NCBI GenBank assembly: GCA_041389525.1
Contig: JAWKRR010000040.1
Span: forward strand, 7,011-71,010
DNA: 64,000 nucleotides
Origin: JACKFB01 sp041389525
GTDB taxonomy: Bacteria > Myxococcota_A > UBA9042 > PHBI01 > JACKFB01
Direction of reading: 5' to 3'
Part shown: positions 59,841-64,000 of the stretch, piece after piece
How the letters are laid out: every line of letters starts with the position of its first letter
How positions within the stretch are numbered: the first letter of the stretch is position 1
Made by a program: the position numbers and the translations under genes
Notes under the pieces: model-generated
Database searches by the model: none
The model's input: the letters and a program-made list of their open reading frames with translations, nothing else
Told to the model about the DNA's origin: nothing

Positions 59841-60173
59841 TCAGGGGGCCTCGGGCTCGTCGGCCTCTTCTTCGTCGTCGCCCGCCTCGTCGTCGCCGGC
59901 ATCATCGTCGCCCAGCAACTCCTCGGTGTCGTCGAGGTCGACCGTGTCCTCGATGTCGTCGTCCGTCACGAGGACGGGCGTCTCGTCATCGTCCTCCACC
60001 ACGAGGTGGTCCTCGATGCGGAACCGCTCGGGTTCGTCGACAGGGACCGCACCACACTTCGGGCAGTGCGCGTCGGATTGTCCGAAGTCGTAGAATCGCG
60101 TGCTGCAACCAGCACACAGACGCTTACGACCGAACTTCGCGTAGTCTTTTACCGCGATTGCGCGTCCAGTCAT
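59841..60173 (-). CDS. FYDLN-acid-type zinc-ribbon protein (TIGR02300-like)
   Basis: 110 residues. N-terminal KFGRKRLCAGCSTRFYDFGQ and CPKCG, i.e. two CxxC pairs, followed by an almost wholly acidic tail (DDAGDDEAGDDEEEADE). This is the FYDLN acid domain layout, with FYDFGQ in place of FYDLNK. The function of the family is unknown. I chose ATG 60173 because family similarity starts there. A TTGACA promoter lies upstream. Confidence 0.75.
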   Translation of the reverse strand: MTGRAIAVKDYAKFGRKRLCAGCSTRFYDFGQSDAHCPKCGAVPVDEPERFRIEDHLVVEDDDETPVLVTDDDIEDTVDLDDTEELLGDDDAGDDEAGDDEEEADEPEAP

Positions 60174-60231
60174 GGCCCTCATCCCCGCATGTCGTGAGGG
60201 TTGCGTGAGTGGGACTCCCCACCTCGCGACC

Positions 60232-60259
60232 AACTTAAGTGACGATCTCTTGCTGTCAA
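60232..60259 (-). promoter_or_regulatory. candidate promoter of the FYDLN-type gene
   Basis: On the minus strand TTGACA (60259-60254) and TAAGTT (60237-60232) are 16 nt apart, with the ATG about 58 nt downstream. The -35 is perfect; the -10 matches three of six. Confidence 0.45.
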
Positions 60260-60326
60260 ACCTAAAACGAATGGCGCAGCGCCACGCTAGAAAATGCGAG
60301 GCGCCTCCCCGAAGGGATGGTGAGAA

Positions 60327-62411
60327 TCAGAGCTTGTCGTAGTGGCTGAAGCGCATCGTAAACGACGCGCGTCCCTGCGTCAGTGAGCGCAACTCCGTGG
60401 CGTACCCGAACATCTGCTCGATGGGTACGGAAGCGCGGATGACCGAGATCATCGGCGAACGCTCTTCCATATGGTCGATGCGGCCGCGGCGCTGGTTGAT
60501 GCTGCCGATGATCTCACCGGTGAACTCAGGCGGCCCGGACATCTCGCACTCGCCGATGGGCGACAGGCGGATGGGCTGGGCGTCCCGCATCGCATCACGC
60601 AGCGCGGTCGACGTCGCGATCGTGTAAGCGAAGGGCTTGGTGAGACCCTCGCGGAACCCGACCTGGCGGACGGAGACCTCGACGTCGATGGTCGGATAAC
60701 CCTCGAGGAGGCCGCTCTGCAGGGTCTGGTGGATGCCGGTCTCGATGGCCTTCTCGATCTCGGTCGTGAACTCGGGCGGTCGCACCGCGCCGGCGCCGGG
60801 CCAGCTCCAGACCACCGCGTTGCCGGTCCCACGTTCGCGGGGCTTCACGGCCAGCGTGACCTGACCGAAGAGGGCCTCGCCGGACTCGGCGGTGCGATCG
60901 AAGATCCCCTCGGCGCGCCCGGTGCCCGCGATCGTCTCGCGGTACACCACCTGCGGGCGCCCGGTCTTCACCTCGACGCCGAACTCGCGGCGCAGGCGGT
61001 CGACCAGGATCTCCAGGTGCAGCTCGCCCATGCCGCGCATGATCGTCTGCCCGGTGCCCTCGTCCTCGTGCCAGCGGAAGGTCGGATCCTCGTCCGCCAG
61101 CTTCCTCAGCGTCTCCTCGAGCTTGTCCTTCTCGCGCAGCGTCAGCGGCTCCACGGCCTGGCTGATCACCGGCTCGTAGGCCTCGATGCTCTCGAGCAGG
61201 ATCTCGTGCTCGGGGTCGCACAGCGTGTCGCCCGTGCGCGTGGACTTGAGGCCCAGCACACCGAAGATGTTGCCGGCCTCGACGCGGTCCATGCGCGTGC
61301 GGTTGTTGGCGTGCATCATGAAGATGCGCGTCGCCTTCTCGTAGACGCCCTGCGCCGGGTTCCGCAGCGACTGCCCGGCGACCATCGTCCCCGAGTAGAG
61401 CCGCACGAACACCATGCGCCGCCCGTCCTCCATGATCGCGACCTTGTAGGCCAGCGCGGCCAAGGGCGCCTTCGCGTCGTGGGGACGCGTCGCCGGCTCG
61501 CCGGTCTTCGGCACGATGCCGGTGACCTCGGGCACGTCGTTGGGCGACGGCAGCCACGCGACGATCGCGTCGAGCAGCGGCTGGATTCCCTTATTTCGCA
61601 AGGCCGATCCACACAGAACCGGCACCAGCTTGTTCGCCAGCGTCGCCTTGCGGATCGCCGCGTCGATCTCCTCGAAGGTCAGCCCCTCGGTGTCGTCCAG
61701 GTAGCGCTCAGCGAAGGCCTCGTCGGCCAGGGCGGTCCGCTCCAGCAACACCTCGCGCGCCACCTCGACGGCCTCGACCATGTCCGCGGGCACCTCGCTC
61801 TCGACGATGTTCCGCGGGTCGTCGGGGTCAGGCCACATCAGGGCCTTCCGGCGAACGAGGTCGACCACGCCTCGGAAATCGGACTCCACCCCGATGGGAA
61901 GCTGAGCCGGCGCGCAGTGCTCGCCGAAGCGTTGCTCCATCATCTTGAGGCAGCGCCCGAAGTCCGCGCCGATGCGGTCCATCTTGTTCACGAAGCCGAG
62001 CCGCGGCACCTGGTAGCGATCCGCTTGGTGCCACACGGTCTCGGTCTGGGGCTCGACGCCCGCCACCGCGTCGAAGACCGCCACGGCGCCGTCCAGCACG
62101 CGCAGCGACCGGTGCACTTCGATGGTGAAGTCCACGTGCCCGGGCGTGTCGATCAGGTGCATCTCGTGGCCGGCCCACTCGAAGGTGGTCACGGCGCTCG
62201 TGATCGTGATGCCGCGCTCGCGTTCCTGGACCATGAAGTCCATGGCGGCCTCGCCCTCGTGCACCTCGCCCATCTTGTAGGACTTGCCGGTGACGTAGAG
62301 GAGCCGCTCCGAAACGGTGGTCTTGCCCGCGTCGATGTGGGCCATGATCCCAATGTTGCGGACAAGCTGCATTTTGCTGCGTCGGGCGCTCATGGCGCGA
62401 GTATGTGTCAC
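60327..62411 (-). CDS. elongation factor G paralogue (EF-G2-like)
   Basis: 694 residues with the full EF-G layout: GTPase motifs AHIDAGKTT (24-32), DTPGHVDF and NKMD, then domains II to V. The GTPase core is normal, but the domain IV tip is not: the loop usually reading SYHDVDSSE, which contacts the decoding site, is here GFREGLTKPF (about residues 580-590). Such a change suggests a specialised EF-G (ribosome recycling or an EF-G2 paralogue), not the main translocase. Not in a str operon with rpsL, rpsG and tuf. Start GTG 62411 is preferred because AGGA lies 5 nt upstream; ATG 62393 is also possible. Confidence 0.88.
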   Translation of the reverse strand: MTHTRAMSARRSKMQLVRNIGIMAHIDAGKTTVSERLLYVTGKSYKMGEVHEGEAAMDFMVQERERGITITSAVTTFEWAGHEMHLIDTPGHVDFTIEVHRSLRVLDGAVAVFDAVAGVEPQTETVWHQADRYQVPRLGFVNKMDRIGADFGRCLKMMEQRFGEHCAPAQLPIGVESDFRGVVDLVRRKALMWPDPDDPRNIVESEVPADMVEAVEVAREVLLERTALADEAFAERYLDDTEGLTFEEIDAAIRKATLANKLVPVLCGSALRNKGIQPLLDAIVAWLPSPNDVPEVTGIVPKTGEPATRPHDAKAPLAALAYKVAIMEDGRRMVFVRLYSGTMVAGQSLRNPAQGVYEKATRIFMMHANNRTRMDRVEAGNIFGVLGLKSTRTGDTLCDPEHEILLESIEAYEPVISQAVEPLTLREKDKLEETLRKLADEDPTFRWHEDEGTGQTIMRGMGELHLEILVDRLRREFGVEVKTGRPQVVYRETIAGTGRAEGIFDRTAESGEALFGQVTLAVKPRERGTGNAVVWSWPGAGAVRPPEFTTEIEKAIETGIHQTLQSGLLEGYPTIDVEVSVRQVGFREGLTKPFAYTIATSTALRDAMRDAQPIRLSPIGECEMSGPPEFTGEIIGSINQRRGRIDHMEERSPMISVIRASVPIEQMFGYATELRSLTQGRASFTMRFSHYDKL

Positions 62412-62500
62412 GGTGATCCTCGGCAGTCAACACGCAAGGGCGTCCTTTTGGGGGCGGCCGCGACTCCGCGCGACAACCGCGTCCGGCGACCATACGGGGC

Positions 62501-62529
62501 TTGCCCGAAGTCCATGCGCGGCGTAGCTT
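62501..62529 (+). promoter_or_regulatory. candidate promoter of the 253-residue hypothetical gene
   Basis: TTGCCC (62501-62506) and TAGCTT (62524-62529) are exactly 17 nt apart. The -10 ends 7 nt before the ATG at 62537, implying a leaderless transcript. TAGCTT is also the -10 of rplC and the Cys-rich lipoprotein gene. Confidence 0.4.
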
Positions 62530-62536
62530 CCGCGCC

Positions 62537-63298
62537 ATGAGTGACGCGTCCGAGAGTCCGGAACCGAACTGGCGAAAGCTGGGCCGCTGCAGCGCCTGCG
62601 CCTTCTTCATGGTGGACTACGGCGAAGAGCCGGACTTCCACGGCCACTGCAAGATCCATCCGCGCTCCGGTTCGCGGGCGGCCAACGACTTCGCGTGCCC
62701 GGAGTACAAGCCGCTCGCGGGGTTCGACGACCTCACGCGCTCGACCCGGGCGACCCTCTTGGTGGCCACGCCGGGGACGACGCGGCACAGCGCCGACTTC
62801 GATCGGCCGCGCCGCACACGCGGACCTGGCGTGCCTTCCAGGTCGAGCGGCATGCGCCGGGACGGCGGCGAGAGCGCGGCGCGCTTTCAGGTCGAGCGGG
62901 CGAGCGTGCTGCCACCACAAGCGATTCAGGGCCTTCTGGAGGGAGACGACAGCATGGAACCCGAGCGTCTGCGCGACACGATTATCGAGGTCATCGAGAA
63001 CTTCCTCAGCATCGAGGACGTGCCGCTCGGCGATCGCTGGCATGGCGGGACGATGACGCTGCAGCCGGCGAATCCGGACCAGCGCGCGACCGAGATCCCC
63101 ATCGAGGCGTTCTTCCACAAGATCATCATGCTTCGCGACCGCCTCCGGGTGCTCGAGGCGAAGCTCAACGCGCACGAAGGGCTCACCGACGCCGAGAAGG
63201 TCGACCTTCAGCAGTACGTCAGCCGCTGCTACGGCTCGCTGACCACGTTCAACGTGCTGTTCAAGGACCGCGGGGACGGGTTCTCGTCCAAGACCTGA
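62537..63298 (+). CDS. hypothetical protein with possible metal-binding Cys cluster
   Basis: 253 residues. Near the N-terminus CSACAFFMVDYG, then HCKIHP and ACPEYKP give four Cys plus His residues in a pattern that could bind zinc or an iron-sulfur cluster. The middle is basic and probably disordered. The C-terminal 110 residues are helical (LRDTIIEVIENFLSIEDVPL, FFHKIIMLRDRLRVLEAKLNA), probably coiled. No family recognised. Divergent from the EF-G paralogue. Confidence 0.55.
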   Translation: MSDASESPEPNWRKLGRCSACAFFMVDYGEEPDFHGHCKIHPRSGSRAANDFACPEYKPLAGFDDLTRSTRATLLVATPGTTRHSADFDRPRRTRGPGVPSRSSGMRRDGGESAARFQVERASVLPPQAIQGLLEGDDSMEPERLRDTIIEVIENFLSIEDVPLGDRWHGGTMTLQPANPDQRATEIPIEAFFHKIIMLRDRLRVLEAKLNAHEGLTDAEKVDLQQYVSRCYGSLTTFNVLFKDRGDGFSSKT

Positions 63299-63393
63299 GC
63301 GGCGCGCGGGCGGCGGGGAGCGCGGCGACATGAGCCGCTGGACGGCGGCGTGAGCCCGCGGTTCGGGCGCGCGGCGAGCGCCCGACGGCTGAT

Positions 63394-64000
63394 CTAGAGG
63401 TTCGGCAACCCGGGCGTGCCCTCGGGGTCGGTCACCCAGTCGAGCACGTTGTCCTTGGTGTTCGCGTCCTCCGGGCTGCGGATCGCGGCATCGCCCGAGA
63501 TCTGCGACGGACCGGGTGATTTGGCGAAGAGGGGGAAGCCTCCGGACGCGTCGGTGGTCGCGGTGAGGGTGCCGAAACCGTAGACGTCGACGAGCACAGC
63601 GCCGCGGAAGAGCTGGACGGAGCCGTCGGTGACGCGCGGAAGCTGCGAGGCGAGCTCGCCGTCCTGCAGCAGGAAGCGCTGGCCGTAGGGCGCTCGCGCG
63701 GAGTCCACCGGGTAGGACGCGAGGCCCACGCCCGCGGCGTCGGTGACGCGCAGCACCAAGCCGGTGAGGGGCCCGCCCGGTGGTACGAAGACCTCGATCC
63801 AGCGATCGCCGTCCTCCCCGCCGAGCTGCACCTCGCTGAGGAGCGCCGTCGTGCAGGCGACTTGGGGCGCGCTGGGCCCGGAGCCAGCCCCCGGCTGGGC
63901 GACGCACCAGTCGTTCAGGTTGTCGTTGGCGGTGCCTTCCTGCGCCGTCGCCAGCCGCGCCGCGTCCAGGTGCACCACGGTCCCCGGGATGAGCGGCATC
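63394..64000 (-). CDS. lamin-tail-domain protein, 5' end beyond the window
   Basis: At least 201 residues are visible; the ATG at 63999 may be internal. It shows two lamin-tail-like segments: the end of one (NDNLNDWC) and a full one (VQLGGEDGDRWIEVFVPPGGPLTGLVLRV, ending EGTPGLPNL). The repeated N-x-D-x-x-D-W motif near the end of each copy is typical of bacterial LTD surface proteins. No signal peptide can be seen because the N-terminus is missing. Adhesion or cell-surface scaffolding is a guess. Confidence 0.6.
   Translation of the reverse strand, partial: MPLIPGTVVHLDAARLATAQEGTANDNLNDWCVAQPGAGSGPSAPQVACTTALLSEVQLGGEDGDRWIEVFVPPGGPLTGLVLRVTDAAGVGLASYPVDSARAPYGQRFLLQDGELASQLPRVTDGSVQLFRGAVLVDVYGFGTLTATTDASGGFPLFAKSPGPSQISGDAAIRSPEDANTKDNVLDWVTDPEGTPGLPNL

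Noticed and set aside
60471..62540. Plus-strand frame opposite EF-G
   Set aside because: Antisense to a well-supported gene; composition is that of a shadow frame.

Overview
This 64 kb window is a very GC-rich (around 70 percent G+C by eye) bacterial chromosome segment, packed with short gaps, ATGA/GTGA start-stop overlaps and about fifty protein genes. The gene content suggests Myxococcota or a nearby delta-proteobacterial lineage: a GltJ/AgmX-like gliding protein, eukaryote-like Ser/Thr kinases, FHA and zinc-ribbon regulators, PATAN-DnaJ and HEAT/TPR proteins, Asp-rich calcium-repeat lipoproteins and a lamin-tail protein. I saw no rRNA, tRNA, CRISPR array, insertion sequence, prophage or integrase; it reads as core chromosome.

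Layout. 0-9.2 kb: end of a TPR membrane protein, tsaD-rsmA, a predicted outer-membrane protein, two small exported proteins, a radical SAM enzyme, and a three-gene operon (membrane protein, 65-aa membrane protein, parvulin-like lipoprotein) whose first gene is broken by a 20-base G/C homopolymer. 9.5-25 kb: a fused E1 alpha-beta 2-oxoacid dehydrogenase, a HEAT-repeat protein, a ClpX-like unfoldase without the zinc domain, alaS, pilT, recA, cinA, glgA and glgC. 25-31.6 kb: a DUF695/RraB-like gene and the 2-oxoglutarate dehydrogenase set (odhA-odhB-lpd). 31.9-46.9 kb: a signalling and cell-envelope region with a calcium-repeat lipoprotein, zinc-ribbon and FHA proteins, an SRPBCC membrane protein, a FemAB-like acyltransferase, an RDD protein, a membrane Ser/Thr kinase, a zinc-ribbon double-FHA protein, a 1.37-kilo-residue TPR/HEAT protein and a PATAN-degenerate-J-TPR protein. 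46.2-64 kb: gshB between two exported proteins, dapF, an isolated rplC with its own promoter, the GltJ-like gene, an M16 peptidase, a possible RelA/SpoT-fold protein, a kinase-like protein, dnaJ, miaB, a bifunctional-nuclease-domain protein, a FYDLN-type protein, a divergent EF-G paralogue, a Cys-containing hypothetical and the start of a lamin-tail protein.

How the genes work together. Housekeeping sets are clear: tsaD, miaB, rsmA, alaS, rplC and EF-G (translation), cinA-recA (repair), odhA-odhB-lpd (TCA cycle), glgC-glgA (glycogen). The least ordinary part is the kinase/FHA/zinc-ribbon region, where a kinase and a separate zinc-ribbon protein share the short motif T-x-V-E-[ILM]-x-A-[IV]-P and each lies beside an FHA gene. 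The homopolymer-broken membrane gene is the clearest structural oddity. Several genes have a promoter whose -10 lies only 7-8 bases before the start codon, which implies leaderless mRNAs.
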